From positions 23,962,565-24,026,564 of the forward strand of contig NC_062973.1 in NCBI RefSeq assembly GCF_023078275.1: a DNA stretch of 64,000 bases, in the 5' to 3' direction. The notes below the pieces were generated by a model, which searched no databases, was not told the DNA's origin, and was given only the letters and a program-made list of their open reading frames with translations. The first letter of the stretch is position 1; every line of letters begins with the position of its first letter. Below are positions 30,591 to 41,674 of the stretch, one piece after another. The DNA comes from Leguminivora glycinivorella (Eukaryota > Arthropoda > Insecta > Lepidoptera > Tortricidae). The position numbers and the translations under genes were made by a program.

Positions 30591-31151
30591 ACCCTAGATT
30601 TAACAGTTACGCCAGTTATAATTGGTCTAATCATAAACTAAATTAATTTAAAATCTGTACCTTACGAGTAGTATAGTTTGATTCTCAGTTTGAGTCTGTT
30701 GGCGCTACGTGTCAGACTTGTGGCGACAATGACATTTAAGCTTACTTATAAGGCTTCACAGCCCTTGTAGAAACATACTACCATATGAAGATATGTTTAC
30801 TTTAGTTTTACTCTAACGAACTATAGTTTTCTCGTGAAAATTGCTACTTTTCAAGAGTCCTTTCAAACCGTCCGAAGCGCGGACCGACTTGAACTTCAAT
30901 TCGAGAAAATTCTAAAACTACTCTGTCTAAAGCACAGACCACATCTACTAGACGGAGCATACTAGCCAACTCAAATTGACCAAACCAAAACAGCCTGTAC
31001 CTTTAGTAAATTTAGCAGTGGTGTCAATGATACTTTGGTGTAAGTTTGGAAAAAGCGTAATTTTGCTAATTCTTTATTTGCGAGAAATTTAGTATTTACA
31101 GATCCTATTAAAAATATAGTTTCATATATCTAAACTTAAATAAAGAAATAA

Positions 31152-31342
31152 TAACCAAACCACAAAATTAAAATTTTGAAGAAACCCCCTTTTGAACCGA
31201 TTTTCATGAAACACACCCGACTAACTCAGCTTTCAAACAAAAAAAATACTCTAAACCGGTTCATCCGTCCAGACAGACCAACAGACAGACAGACACGTTA
31301 AACATATAACACCCCGTCGTTTTTGCGTCGGGGGTTAAAAAA
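31152..31342 (-). mobile_element. Family B element
   Basis: AACCAAACCACAAAATTAAA, GAACCGATTTTCATGAAAC, a short (GACA)n tract at 31275-31290 and CCGTCGTTTTTGCGTCGGGG. Reverse copy, slightly deleted. Confidence 0.85.
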
Positions 31343-31436
31343 AAAATGAATTTCAGGGTTGGACCTGGGCTATTATAATATTAATGTAACAGTGTAAGCT
31401 GCTACTCAATTACGCTGCTCAAATCGTGGTATTTTA

Positions 31437-31586
31437 GGGCCCCTACTCACTAGCTAGGCGTCTCGCGAGAGTCGGCCTCGGGCCAACTGTACGGAAAAAG
31501 ACGCCGCGTCGACGTGGCGTCACGCTTTGCCATACAGTTGGCCCGACGCCGACGCTCAAGAGGCGCCTAGTGAGAGGTGGCTCTTA
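31437..31586. repeat. Foldback MITE (CCTACTCACTAGC arms)
   Basis: GGGCCCCTACTCACTAGCTA and GGCGCCTAGTGAGAGGTGGC pair, as do GGCCAACTGTACGG and CCATACAGTTGGCC, and GACGCCGCGTCGACGTGGCGTC forms the tip. Single copy. Confidence 0.75.
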
Positions 31587-31612
31587 CAAGTTGTACCTAT
31601 TGTACAAGTGTA

Positions 31613-31747
31613 CAGTCAACCAATTGGAAACCTAGGCCACTCTAGAACCCTGTCTTATTGACATCGTGCTTCATTAGCCGTAGAAGTCACTTTGATGTTT
31701 ACTGTGAAAAGGTTCTACAGTGGCCTAGGATCAAAATTGGTTGACTG
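31613..31747. mobile_element. MITE L (CAGTCAACCAATTGG ends, TA TSD)
   Basis: CAGTCAACCAATTGGAAAC and AAATTGGTTGACTG flank a 135-bp element with arms extending through CCTAGGCCACT/AGTGGCCTAGG. TA on both sides. Second copy at 52882-53018. Confidence 0.92.
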
Positions 31748-32233
31748 TACATATTATGTCTGGTGACGCGCTATGAACGCTTCACAATGCGGTGTCTGTG
31801 TTGTCTGTGGTCCAAAGCCTCTGAAAGAGCACTAGATCTGGACTGGAACCTTAGCACTAGTTCCTAGGCACTGAGAGGACTGCAAACACTGGATTTTTCA
31901 AACGGGATTAAATATTTGCCGAAGGATTCTGTTACAAAGAGAAAATTCTGCAGAAGCTTTGATATTTGATAGATAAGATATTGCAAGGTTTTGAAATCAT
32001 GGAAGAGGCGAAGTATTTTTGAAAGATATTTATATCAGGGTATCGGGAAAAAGTTTGAAAAAAGCTGGCGAACTGGAGATCGGAAATAAATAAAATAAAA
32101 TAAAAATAAAAATTGTTTATTTTCAGACAATTACAGTCCATAGTTGTTAGTGTACACTTACATGCTATGTTACGTTCTTATAATCTACTTACATATTTGA
32201 ATAACCTTCAATTGATAGAAAATCCCTTGTTAT

Positions 32234-32425
32234 TTTTTAACCCCAACGCAAAAACGACGGGGTCTGTTTGTCTGTCTCTCCGTTTGTCTGTCTGTGGTAT
32301 CATAGCATTCGAACGGATGAATCGATTTAGATTTCGTTTTTTTTTTGTTTGAAAGCTGACTTAATCGGGAGTGTTTTTAGCCATGTTTGACGAAAATCGG
32401 TCCGCATGAAGGTTTTTTTTTATTG
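32234..32425 (+). mobile_element. Family B element
   Basis: TTTTAACCCCAACGCAAAAA, (GTCT)n at 32265-32295, CATTCGAACGGATGAATCG and GGGAGTGTTTTTAGCCATG. Plus orientation, shortened 3' end. Confidence 0.85.
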
Positions 32426-33371
32426 AAATAAAAGTGTACGCAACGTATTCAAAAACGTCCTAAACTCATGTTAGAGGTGCTGAGCACTTGTGCCGACACT
32501 CGATTCTGCTCGTTTGCTCACATGTGTCAATATTTGGACGAACGCCGCGTGATTTCGTGACGCGATGTACTGGTTAAGTAGGTAGGTTTTTAAACCGGCT
32601 TATGCAAAACTATTGTGATTAAAGTATGAATAAGAGGTAAATTAAGACAAAAAGATAGAGAGAAAACCAAAACAAAAATAGTCGATCTGTTAAAATATAA
32701 TGCTCCGAACGTCAAAGATTTACTGGCCGGTTATTACTACTTCTCGAGATGTAAGTCCCTTCTCAATGAAATGAACACTAACCCAACACGGCTGTGGTCA
32801 CTGAACGGGACATATCTTTATAAAAATGTATCTGTTATCTTGCATACATCAAAAATACGACTGAAATAAATAACTACCTATATGGTGTCTCTTTTGCCTT
32901 GAATAATAACTAAACGACATAATTAAGGTGTAGGTAATTTGAATATCAACTATATTTTAATTGAACCGTACTTACTTCAACATATTTTATCTAATTTCAA
33001 AGGTTTAGGTTAATTTATGTGTCACAAGTACGTAACGTTTGAATTGCCCCGTTCGTTTAAATACTTCAACCAACGATAATTTTAAAGATAACCCTGTATG
33101 AAAGAGCGAATACCTCCTAACACAAGTTTTAAACTTAAAAGGAGGATTCGGCCCCTACGCATGTCTACTTTGCTGAAAATAACTATTTTTTTTTTTTTTT
33201 TTTAATTTAAATATAGGACTTACAATCTTCATACTAAGAATCGCACCTCGATTTTTAGCGCTACCGTATACTATCATAACTACACTGATGATGCCTACAT
33301 GTTTTTATGTGTATTGACGTGATATCATGATATTAAAATAAAGAAGCATGTCATTTATTCTTATAAAAAAT
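32426..33371. other. No feature recognised
   Basis: Unique-looking sequence with a T18-type run near 33185-33205. No gene or repeat supported. Confidence 0.4.
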
Positions 33372-33912
33372 AAAAAACCGGCCAAGAGCGTGTCGGGCCA
33401 CGCTCAGTGTAGGGTCCCGTAGTTTTCCGTATTTTTATCAAAAACTACTGAACCTATCAAGTTCAAAACAATTTTCCTAGAAAGTATGTATAAAGTTCTA
33501 CTTTTGTGATTTTTTTCATATTTTTTAAACATATGGTTCAAAAGTTAGAGGGGGGGGGGACGCACTTTTTTTCCTTTAGGAGCGATTATTTCCGAAAATA
33601 TTAATATTATCAAAAAACGATCTTAGTAAACCCGTATTCATTTTTTAATACCTATCCAACGATATATCACACGTTGGGGTTGGAGTGAAAAAAAATTTCA
33701 GCCCCCACTTTACATGTAGGGGGGGTGCCCTAATGAAACATTTTTTTCCACTTTTTATTTTTGCACTTTGTTGGCGTGATTGATATACATATTGGTACCA
33801 AATTTCAGCTTTCTAGTGCTAACGGTTACTGAGATTATCCGCGGACGGACGGACGGACAGACAGACATGGCGAAACTATAAGGGTTCCTAGTTGACTACG
33901 GAACCCTAAAAA
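33372..33912 (+). mobile_element. Family A element
   Basis: AAAAAACCGGCCAAGAGCG to CTACGGAACCCTAAAAA, with both end hairpins, a G9 run at 33551 and a (GGAC)3-4 tract at 33842. Plus orientation. Confidence 0.88.
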
Positions 33913-34075
33913 CACGCAAAAATATTTGGGGAAAATATGATTTTGGCCACTTCCAGGCCGCGAAATGCGCCATCTGGTTTTAAGCCTCAAGGTCCACTAT
34001 GTCGGGGGTTTTTTCAAAATATTAATTTTTATCTATTTTATATATACAACATTATCCACAAGTAAAATCTACTTG

Positions 34076-34340
34076 TCGACCGGTCTGGCTCAGTCGGTAG
34101 TGGCCCTGCCTGCTAAGCCGCGGTCCTGGGTTCGAATCCCGGTAAGGGCATTTATTTGTGTGATGAGCACAGATATTTGTTCCTGAGTCATGGATGGTTT
34201 CTATGTATATAAGTATGTATTTATCTATTTAAGTATGTATATCGTCGCTTAGCACCCATAGTACAAGCTTTGCTTAGTTTGGGGCTAAGTTGATCTGTGT
34301 AAGGTGTCCCCAATATTTATTATTTATTTTATTTATTTAC
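34076..34340 (+). mobile_element. SINE H, tRNA-headed
   Basis: The head resembles a tRNA: box A TGGCTCAGTCGG and box B GGGTTCGAATCC at about 34128-34139, then GGTAAGGGCA. The body is TGTGTGATGAGCACAGATAT, TCCTGAGTCATGGATG, and a (TTTA)n-like 3' tail at 34315-34340. The head keeps pol III promoter boxes but not a foldable full tRNA with matching acceptor ends, so this is a SINE rather than a tRNA gene. The mid-body is more diverged than at 59664. Confidence 0.88.
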
Positions 34341-34793
34341 TTTCCTCACTTTAACCCCAATACCCTAACCCTAAATTAGCCCTTTATTCGCCCTAGCTCA
34401 AGTGTATTAAATTTCTAATCCCTCTTCAACCGGCCTGAATGGAGGCTTGTTCAGTTCCTTTCAATTCAAAGCCTTTGTGAATATTTAAGGCTCTTTTACC
34501 ACTTGTCTTTATTTCCGGCCTTTTCATTTTCTATTGAAATTCACACTTCTCGGAAAGGGTTACTTTGGTAAGTCAAGTGGTATTTTAAATTACACAGGGT
34601 GAATTTAGTGTTTAAAATTTATTGATGTTGATACACAAAATATACCTATAATACAGTACAAAAGAACTACGATCTGAGCTGCGATTGCAAAAAGTAATGC
34701 TAGAAAATTGACCAAAAAGGTATAATATAAAAATGACGAACTGAAAATCACTATAGTTCATGCGACGTTTTTAACTCAGAATAAACCTTTAAT

Positions 34794-34973
34794 AAGGTAC
34801 AGCGAAACAATTTCGACTGGGGGATAAATGCAATTAATCCATTTTTTCCATGTTTTACAATGTTTGCATTATTAATTAGAGTGTCCACGAGTTATATATG
34901 TCACGAGTGTTCACTGGATACACTTGGAACTCAATAGTGTAATAATGGAAAAAATGGATCGGTTACAATTGCA
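34794..34973. mobile_element. MITE C, right end lost
   Basis: AAGGTACAGCGAAACAATTTC at the left; the right arm stops after GGATCGGTTACAATTGCA, without the CCCCGCTGTACCTT terminus. Confidence 0.8.
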
Positions 34974-35390
34974 TTTTTTGGGGGATGGTTATGTTGTTTG
35001 TTTGTAGGTATGTTGTTTAACATCATTAACGTCCCTTAAAATATCCGTGACTCATTTGGTAAAAGCCTATAGATACATAGCTTTATTGCCTGTACATTAA
35101 GGCGTGTATACATATATTTAGCACTTTGTATACACCGCTGTGATGTTGTTGAACGTACATTCACTGAGCTCAGGCGTTAGGCTTTGCCCTAGATTCGATA
35201 TGTGCGCCAATACCACCCACGCTGTAATCCAATGATAACAGATAAGCAACCCGATAGTCTGACCGTGTTACTGATAGCCTAGCTTTTTCCAATAACTGAT
35301 TGGTTAATTAATATGACCTAGGGCTTAGGGCAGATCTATTTGCTATTTACACGACTGGTGCTGTCTCCATTTATAAGAAATAATGTACGA
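34974..35390. other. No feature recognised
   Basis: No supported gene or repeat in this interval. Confidence 0.4.
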
Positions 35391-35639
35391 TTTAGAGAGA
35401 AATTTGCATTGTGAATTTAACAAGTTCGACTTGTTGCGGTTTATCCGTTTGAATCAGCCAAACGTATGTTTAAAACAATATGTGCCAGGTTGTTTTTATA
35501 AAATCGACTTGTTGATTCAAATATATTGCCGATTCAAATGACAAGTAGCTTGTTGTTTGAACCAAAGAGCACGTAGGCGCTATTTTAACCAAAAAACTTG
35601 TTGAACGAACATGAAAACTGGTTGTATTTTCTCTCAGTG
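35391..35639 (-). mobile_element. MITE F, intact
   Basis: A 249-bp copy in reverse: AGAGAGAAATTTGCATTGTG to ATTTTCTCTCAGTG. Flanked by TA on both sides. Contains repeated AACAAGT/ACTTGTT palindromes. Confidence 0.88.
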
Positions 35640-35720
35640 TACAATAGGCGAACTTTATGCCAAGGCATTCTCTACCAGTCAACTATTAGACAAAGCAGAA
35701 AAAATGCTTCTTCAGATTTA

Positions 35721-35935
35721 ATTAACCCCCGATGTAAAAACGAGGTTTTGCTATAAGTTTGACGTGTCGGTCTGTCTGTTTGTATGTTTGTATGTGTGTC
35801 TGTCTGTGGCGTCGTAGCTCCCGTACGGATGAACCGATGAGATTTCGTTTTTTTGTTTGAAAGCTGAATTAGTCGTGAGTGTTCTTATAGGCATGTTGAC
35901 TATGTCGATTTTTTTTCAAAATCATGTGGTAATAG
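35721..35935 (+). mobile_element. Family B element
   Basis: TTAACCCCCGATGTAAAAAC, (GTCT)/(GTAT) tract at 35768-35805, GGCGTCGTAGCTCCCGTACG and GTGTTCTTATAGGCATGTT. Confidence 0.85.
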
Positions 35936-36044
35936 AGGTTGTAACGTGAAAAATTGTTTTGAAACAAAACATCATAGAATAAGGTAACTAGCTTCTGTCA
36001 AATGTTCCTCTTCAAATGCGGCTTTCCATATAAAATGTGTCATA

Positions 36045-36762
36045 ATAATTATTTGTTTTACAAGGGGGCAAAGTTGTTATTTAACCGCACGTGCCAATAT
36101 TGACACCCGAGCAAGCGAAATATTCCAATATTGGACCGCGAGCGTAGCGAGTGTAAAAGTTTCAAGGCACGAAGGTTAAACAAACGTTGCCACCGAGTGA
36201 AACACAAAATTTTCACCACACCAACACGAGCAAAATACTAACTGTAAAACATTAAACTAAATGAAATCCATCAATTTATTCAATTATGGGTAAAATCTAC
36301 TAGCCAGCTTAAGGCACTGGTCCCGCCGCGAGCTAGTAAGCTACGAGCTATCGGCTATAAAAACGAACAAAAGATAATCACTCCCGTGTAAATAAATGAG
36401 ACACGGAGATGTTTATAGTTACTCGCCCAGCGGTGAGCTATCAATATCGCCGTGTCTCTTTTATTCGCACGGGGGTGGTTATCTTTTGTTCGTTTTTATA
36501 GCCGATAGCTCATAGCTTACTAGCTCGCGGTGGGACCAGTGCCTACGACATCAAGTTAAAATTTGTATGAAATTACTTTGTAGCATGTTTAATTTAAAAT
36601 TTAAAGTAGCTTTTAAATTTTGTTGCATCTGTATTATTTATTGTAATGTTGACATGTAAAAGTGCCCCTGTGGCCTACTTACTGAATATTTTTTTTGCAC
36701 TTGCAATGCAATTTTGCTATCTGTTTTCGAATAGCAAAGAGAGCCTTTACCAGTTGGTGTTT
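36045..36762 (+). mobile_element. Element G, copy 1 (split by MITE E)
   Basis: Starts TTATTTGTTTTACAAGGGGG, with CCGCACGTGCCAATATTG and ACCACACCAACACGAG inside, and ends ACCAGTTGGTGTTTTG. MITE E sits at 36313-36543, and an extra unmatched block (about 36585-36705) further expands this copy. Confidence 0.82.
36313..36543. mobile_element. MITE E inside element G
   Basis: A 231-bp foldback with ends GGCACTGGTCCCGCCGCGAG and CTCGCGGTGGGACCAGTGCC. It splits the G sequence CAGCTTAA-GACATC, leaving TAA (36310-36312) and TAC (36544-36546) at the borders, consistent with a TAA duplication. Arms include GATAATCACTCCCGTGTAAA. PIF/Harbinger type inferred from the three-base duplication. Confidence 0.93.
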
Positions 36763-36767
36763 TGAAA

Positions 36768-37183
36768 TAGTTATTTGTTTTACAAGGGGCAAAGTAGTTG
36801 TTTAACCGCACGTGCCAATATTGATACCCGAGCAAGCGAAAGATTCCAATATTGAACCGCGAGCGTAGCGAGTGGTTCAAAAAGTGGAATCTTGAGCGTT
36901 GCGAGGGTTTCAAGGCACGAAGGTTAAACAAACTTTGCCACCGAGTGAAACACAAAATTTTTCACCACACCAACTCGACTCGACGACTATAAAACATGAA
37001 ACTAAATCAAATCCATCAATTTATTCAATATTTATGATTCAGAATCATCATTTATAGGTAAATTCTACCTGCCAGCATAAGACATCAAGTTAAAATTTGT
37101 ATGAAATTACTTTGCACTCTTGTGGATAAAATGCAATTTTGCTATCTGTTTTGAATGCCTTTATTAGTTGGTGTGGTGAAAAA
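36768..37183 (+). mobile_element. Element G, copy 2
   Basis: Near-complete copy following copy 1 in the same orientation: TTATTTGTTTTACAAGGGGC to TTAGTTGGTGTGGTGAAAA. It contains ATTTATGATTCAGAATCATC, a local palindrome. The 4088 copy is its reverse complement. Confidence 0.85.
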
Positions 37184-37210
37184 TAATTTGATTTGTTTCC
37201 TTAGTAGGAA

Positions 37211-37236
37211 GGGGTAGGTAGGTAGGTAGGTAGGAG
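37211..37236. repeat. (GGTA)n microsatellite
   Basis: GGTAGGTAGGTAGGTAGGAG, a short tetranucleotide run. Confidence 0.9.
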
Positions 37237-37498
37237 GGAAGAAAGGAATATGACGACATTGGTTAATAGGTCACATCTGAGGTCTGACAGGCGTGACCGT
37301 TTTTCCATTACGCGCAGGACCCCAAGGAGCGGGTTCAGCTGGAAAATTATTTAGGGCGGCTACTAAGAATAAGCTAATAATACAAAACTAAGGGTTTTTC
37401 TGAATTTTTGCTCGTGTCAAGAAATGTCATACTTACTCGTAAATCAAGGGCAAAAAATGTTACCTATATTGTGTAGGTATTGGCCACAGAATATAATT

Positions 37499-37629
37499 AT
37501 GTGAGTGTGCACGGGAATACGTCCCACTTTGTCGATTGCTATAAAGCCGCTTTGTCAATTTATTCATATAAAGATACAAGTGAATCTCCCCCTAATGGTA
37601 ACCGACAAAGTGGGACTTTTTACTAAACA
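37499..37629. repeat. MITE (ATGTGAGTGTG ends)
   Basis: ATGTGAGTGTGCACGGGAAT and CACACTCACAT are inverted ends; CGTCCCACTTTGTCG and CGACAAAGTGGGAC form inner arms. Confidence 0.75.
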
Positions 37630-37651
37630 CACTCACATCATTATAATAAGT

Positions 37652-37869
37652 AAGGTACAGCGGGTCAAACCTCGACTGGGGGACAATTTTAACTGATCCA
37701 TTTTTACCATTATTACACTATGATGTTGAGTTCTACATGTATCCACTGAACACGCCTACCATATATAATAACCGCTAGCCACTTTATTTAATAATGCAAA
37801 CATCGAAAAACATGAAAAACTGGACCAGTTACATTTGTCCCCCAGTCGAGATTTGCCCCGCTGTACCTT
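37652..37869. mobile_element. MITE C
   Basis: A 218-bp copy: AAGGTACAGCGGGTCAAAC to GAGATTTGCCCCGCTGTACC. It lies just left of the 1.7-kb TIR element. Confidence 0.92.
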
Positions 37870-37877
37870 ACAAGAGG

Positions 37878-39582
37878 TAAGGTAAACGCAGCTATTAACG
37901 CCCCATCGAAAATCGGAAGGTATTACCGATCTATTTTATTAATTCGATATATTGCGGTTGGCAGAAATATTGCAGTAGTGCGTAGATGATCTTCTGTAAG
38001 CAAAGTTTCTTGGGTATCGAGTACAGTTACATTACTTTGAGGGGTACTTCGATAAAAGGATAATTTAGTCTAATAAAGGCCCAAGTGGCGAGAACGTAGA
38101 TCATCTCATAGTGACCCTTATGCTTTCAAGTAAGCATGTGACATATCTTCTTAAGACATGTATTTGAAAAAATGAGTACTGTGATTTACTTTTTAAAACA
38201 AAATGTATTTACTTATTTATAAACTTTTATTTTTATAAGAAAAAAGTTATTTACTACTATAAATCATGAAACTAAAACAAGACGGTGATAGCTTCACCGT
38301 TTCTAGTTGTAGCAGCTATCAACGACCCGTGAGTCGGCAATAACATCAACGTTATGTTTAGTGTTTCTTTCTTTTATATTATTATATCATATCAAGAAAG
38401 GTGATTTTGTGGACTTGTACATATCCAAACAGGCTAATCTTATGAAAAAAATGATTAACGACCTACACTTTATCATCTAATTTTCTTTTTCTAATGTCGT
38501 AAAGTTGACGAAAATTCTAATATTTTCGAAGCAACTATGTTGAAAACACCAAAGTTTATGATAAGTTTTTACTATTTAAAACCATGTATATGTGCTTCCT
38601 ATTTAAAATATAAGAAAATAACAAACGGTTTTATAAATAGAAGGCCAATAAAATAAATAAAACATATTTTTTTTATAAGTCGGTAATAGATTTTCCGTCT
38701 GCAATTATACATTTTATTACCGACTCATAGGAATCGCTAACAACAGCCACATGAATGTATTGCGAATCATTTATATTCATACCATTAAAAATATACGATC
38801 AATCACTTTTTCCTGAAAATACGGAATTAAATAATTGATGCGAAGTACAATGTTACAAACAAAAAAAATACCACTGTAGGTATACGACTACAATGTATTA
38901 TTAAGTATTGAATATAATATTTTTACGTAAGCAAATATTTTAATTTGTATTAATTTGTTTTGATGATTTCATACTAGATTTTTTGTGCAGCTTACTGAAA
39001 TTATTACATGGGAGATATATTAAAGTGTTTTAGTTGCTGTTTCACCTACCCACACTTATAGTATTTTTTAAACGTGAAAATTAAGCTATTTATCCATAGG
39101 TAGGTATAACAGGTATATAATTGGGTTACTATGCCACCTACAGCTACACAGGTACGTATATACGACTTACACTGAGCACAAATACCTTTTCTCAAGTACG
39201 GTCGGAAATAGCTGCTTAAAAATCGTTAATAGTCTCACGTCCATTATTATGGGGCGGTAATAGTAACAATCGACTCTTTAACTTTAAAGTATGTTTTTTA
39301 CATCTAAATCTACGATTTAAGCACAGGTCACTTAATATTTATCTTTCATAAACATTCAATTAGCATAAAAAAATAAAAAAACAATATTTTAGGGCAATCT
39401 GCGCCGCTGGCTCTGTCGCGTCAATACGCAAGCGCGATAGAGATAGATATCTACTAGCGCTTCGTTTCGTGAGCGTTTCGTGAGCGATTGTGCCATTCGG
39501 CTAGCCACCCAGAATACTTAAAAATAAGGGTTGATTAAAAATTGCCTTAAGGGGGGGGGCGTTAATAGCTGCGTTTACCTTA
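37878..39582. mobile_element. 1.7-kb non-autonomous element with 27-bp perfect TIRs
   Basis: TAAGGTAAACGCAGCTATTA (then ACGCCCC) at 37878-37904 reappears as the reverse complement at 39556-39582 (GGGGCGT, TAATAGCTGCGTTTACCTTA), 27 of 27 bases. If the outer TA is a duplication, the ends are AGGTAAACGCAGC, as in Tc1/mariner-type elements. The interior is AT-rich, has no ORF above 60 codons, carries small palindromes (GTCGGTAATAGA / TATTACCGAC near 38675-38730) and a truncated MITE D (39404-39512). No transposase remains. Confidence 0.75.
39404..39512. mobile_element. MITE D, left-truncated
   Basis: GCCGCTGGCTCTGTCGCGTC to GTGCCATTCGGCTAGCCACC. The left end with TAGCCGAATGG is missing. Its right half mirrors the 16172 copy (GGTGGCTAGCCGAATGGC). 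Confidence 0.85.
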
Positions 39583-39597
39583 TAGCTATAATTGTTC

Positions 39598-39848
39598 TCC
39601 AAGTAACGTGTGGTGACGGGTTAAGAATTTCACCACCCCCTTTCTTCCCGTGGGTGTCGTAGAAGTCGACTGTGGGATATGGGTTAAATTGTGGCGTAGG
39701 CGAGAGGCTGGCAACCTGTCACTGCAATGTCACAATTTGGATTTCTTTCAACCCCTTTTTGCCAAGAGTGGCACTGAAACATAGTATTCATGTGCTCTGC
39801 CTACCCCTTTCTGGGATACAGGCGTGATTATATGTATGTATGTATGTA
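39598..39848 (+). repeat. Family Q dispersed repeat
   Basis: AACGTGTGGTGACGGGTTAA, ATGGGTTAAATTGTGGCGTA and ATACAGGCGTGATTATATG match 52286-52508 in reverse. It ends in a TGTA-type tandem tract (39831-39848). A short fragment of its end recurs at 40160-40212. Confidence 0.75.
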
Positions 39849-40159
39849 CTCGTACGTTCTCCATGTTAGTCCATTTTCTAAGTCATTCTTTAGGAAAATA
39901 TTTCTATTCTCTTTTTATAAATATTTTGTTTTACTTGACAATAAAGGATTTATTAATGTTCATATTCACTTATTTATAAGAAAAAAATACATGTTAAAAT
40001 ATCATTAGGTAAGTACTTATTTAGAAAAGTTACTCAGCATGTTCCGATACTTTTAGTGCGTTGTTTCATCTGCATGTATGAGGAACGTTATAATATTAAA
40101 GTGCGTATAAAGATACAAGCGAAAGCGGTTTGTCGGAATCGTAGCAAATGTAAATCCGT

Positions 40160-40212
40160 GATCTCTGCCTACCCCTCTGGGAAACTAGCGTGATTGTATG
40201 TATGTATAATAA
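40160..40212 (+). repeat. Family Q end fragment
   Basis: GATCTCTGCCTACCCCTCTG and CTAGCGTGATTGTATGTATG match the last 60 bp of family Q. Confidence 0.55.
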
Positions 40213-40259
40213 TGTATATTTCATCCGCGACTATTGATGCTGGCTGTACTACATTGGAG

Positions 40260-40395
40260 TTGTATTGACCGGGATATAGACCGTGATCATGGTGCGTGCA
40301 ACTGCGTCAAAATATCGGGAGCTCAACAAAAATCAAAAAGGTAATCACGGTCTATATCCCGGTCAATATAAGTCCAATGAAAATAACCGTGAAGA
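40260..40395. repeat. Family K2 palindrome, centre-deleted
   Basis: TATTGACCGGGATATAGACC and GGTCTATATCCCGGTCAATA flank a shortened loop with CAACTGCGTCAAAATATCGG. It continues directly into the family K block at 40405, as at 22509-22536, so K2 and K travel together. Confidence 0.82.
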
Positions 40396-40495
40396 CGCTA
40401 AAGGAGAGGTCAATTCTCCATACAAACGCTCTCGACTATTTCCTCCCTGGTTTTTGAAGAAAGAGCAACGATTTTTTCAACACAGATTATTATTA

Positions 40496-40724
40496 TTTTC
40501 AATACAGATGGTGTTTTTTTTTACGCACTAGTGCGAGAAGTGGTTCATTATATGACAGGTCGAAACTTCGGAAGCTCATCTGTACTGAAAAACGTCGTAC
40601 GATACAAGTGCGTAAAAAAGGAAGTTCGAAACGAGTGGCGATAAATTAAAACACGACCGAAGGGAGTGTTTTAAATCGACACGAGTTGCGAATTTCCTTT
40701 TCGCGTGTATGTACTATTGTACTA
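40496..40724 (+). mobile_element. Family J element inside K
   Basis: TTTTCAATACAGATGGTG, ACGCACTAGTGCGAGAAG, CATCTGTACTGAAAAACG, ACACGACCGAAGGGAGTGTT and a TGTACTA end. The second half is inverted relative to other J copies, so this copy is rearranged. Confidence 0.78.
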
Positions 40725-40994
40725 TTTTATCTGTGTCGGACCGTTTTGATTTTTTTGATATTCTTATTTTTAAAGACGCTTAGAGCCCATCAAAAATAAT
40801 CAAAAACGGCGGCTGAAACGGCCATAATCATGGCGTAAAAAAGGTGTGATATTCAAATTGACGACAATTAGCCAAAAAAACTAAACAGTTTGACACAGAT
40901 TATTTCATTGTTATTCAGATTCTCAAATTTCGTCACGATGGATTAAGATTTCAAGGAAGAAACAGTTGAGAGCGGAACCTCGATTTTAAAGATT

Positions 40995-41432
40995 GACGAC
41001 CAGTCTGGCGCAGTCGGTAGTGACCCTGCCTGCTGCGCCGCGGTCCCGGGTTCGAATCCCGGTAAGGGCATTTATTTGTGTGATGAGCACAGATATTTGT
41101 TCCTGAGTGATGGATGTTTTCTATGTATATAAGTATTTATATATTATATACAGGATGTAACATTAATGCTGGTGATCCATTTAAGAGCATAACCGGTATC
41201 GAATAGCGGTTACGAATACCACTTGCTTTTTTTAAAATAAACACCATGAAAATTAAAGGTACTATAGAAGGTAATGTATAAGCCGTAGGATTTATCTTCG
41301 GCAATTATGTTACATAGTGTATATCGTTGTCTGAGTAAATACCCACAACACAAGCCTTCTTGAGCTTACCGTGAGCCTCAGTCAATCTGTGTAAGAATGT
41401 CCTATAATATTTATTTATTAAAAAAAAAAAAA
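40995..41432 (+). mobile_element. SINE H inside K, split by a short MITE
   Basis: The head GACGACCAGTCTGGCGCAGT and box B GGGTTCGAATCC are intact. The body resumes at 41322 (ATATCGTTGTCTGAG), with a TTTATTTATTA and A-run tail. It interrupts K between CCTCGATTTTAAAGATT and TTTCCCAATATC. Confidence 0.88.
41151..41319. mobile_element. Short TA-flanked MITE in SINE H
   Basis: CAGGATGTAACATTAATG and ATTATGTTACATAGTG are imperfect inverted ends (10 of 13), with TA at 41149-41150 and 41320-41321. 169 bp. Intact SINE H copies read straight through this point. Confidence 0.8.
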
Positions 41433-41674
41433 ATTTCCCAATATCTTTTAACTGAGTTGTTCTTAATGGACGATTTTTTTCGTTAAATCTAGTTATTAAT
41501 ACTTGTATGTAGAATTTCCAAATTGAAAGGGCTCCTTTCCATTTTAGCATTTTCGCTCCTGTAGCGTCTGAATCATTCAAAACTCTCATTATTTCTCATT
41601 ATTGGATTTTAATTGTCCGAAATAAATGATTTTTTTTATTACACTACACTGTACGTTGCGTTCTTTCGTTTCAG

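Larger units (their letters stand above)
40405..41593. mobile_element. Family K block broken by J, SINE H and a short MITE
   Basis: Starts AGGTCAATTCTCCATACAAA and CTCTCGACTATTTCCTCCC as in the left K arm. It resumes at 40733 (TCTGTGTCGGACCGTTTTGA) after J, and at about 41434 (CCCAATATCTTTTAACTGAG) after SINE H, then ends CTCCTTTCCATTTTAGCATT ... GAATCATTCAAAACTC. Removing the insertions leaves about half the 21608 foldback. Confidence 0.82.

Noticed and set aside
34076..34150. tRNA gene (box A/box B motif); same motif at 41000, 57090, 59670 and, reversed, 12115-12200
   Set aside because: Each is the head of a SINE followed by a SINE body and A- or TTTA-rich tail, and the acceptor-stem ends do not pair as in a real tRNA.
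37211..37236. CRISPR-like or telomeric array
   Set aside because: It is a plain (GGTA)n microsatellite; no array with unique spacers and no TTAGG telomere repeat run exists in the window.
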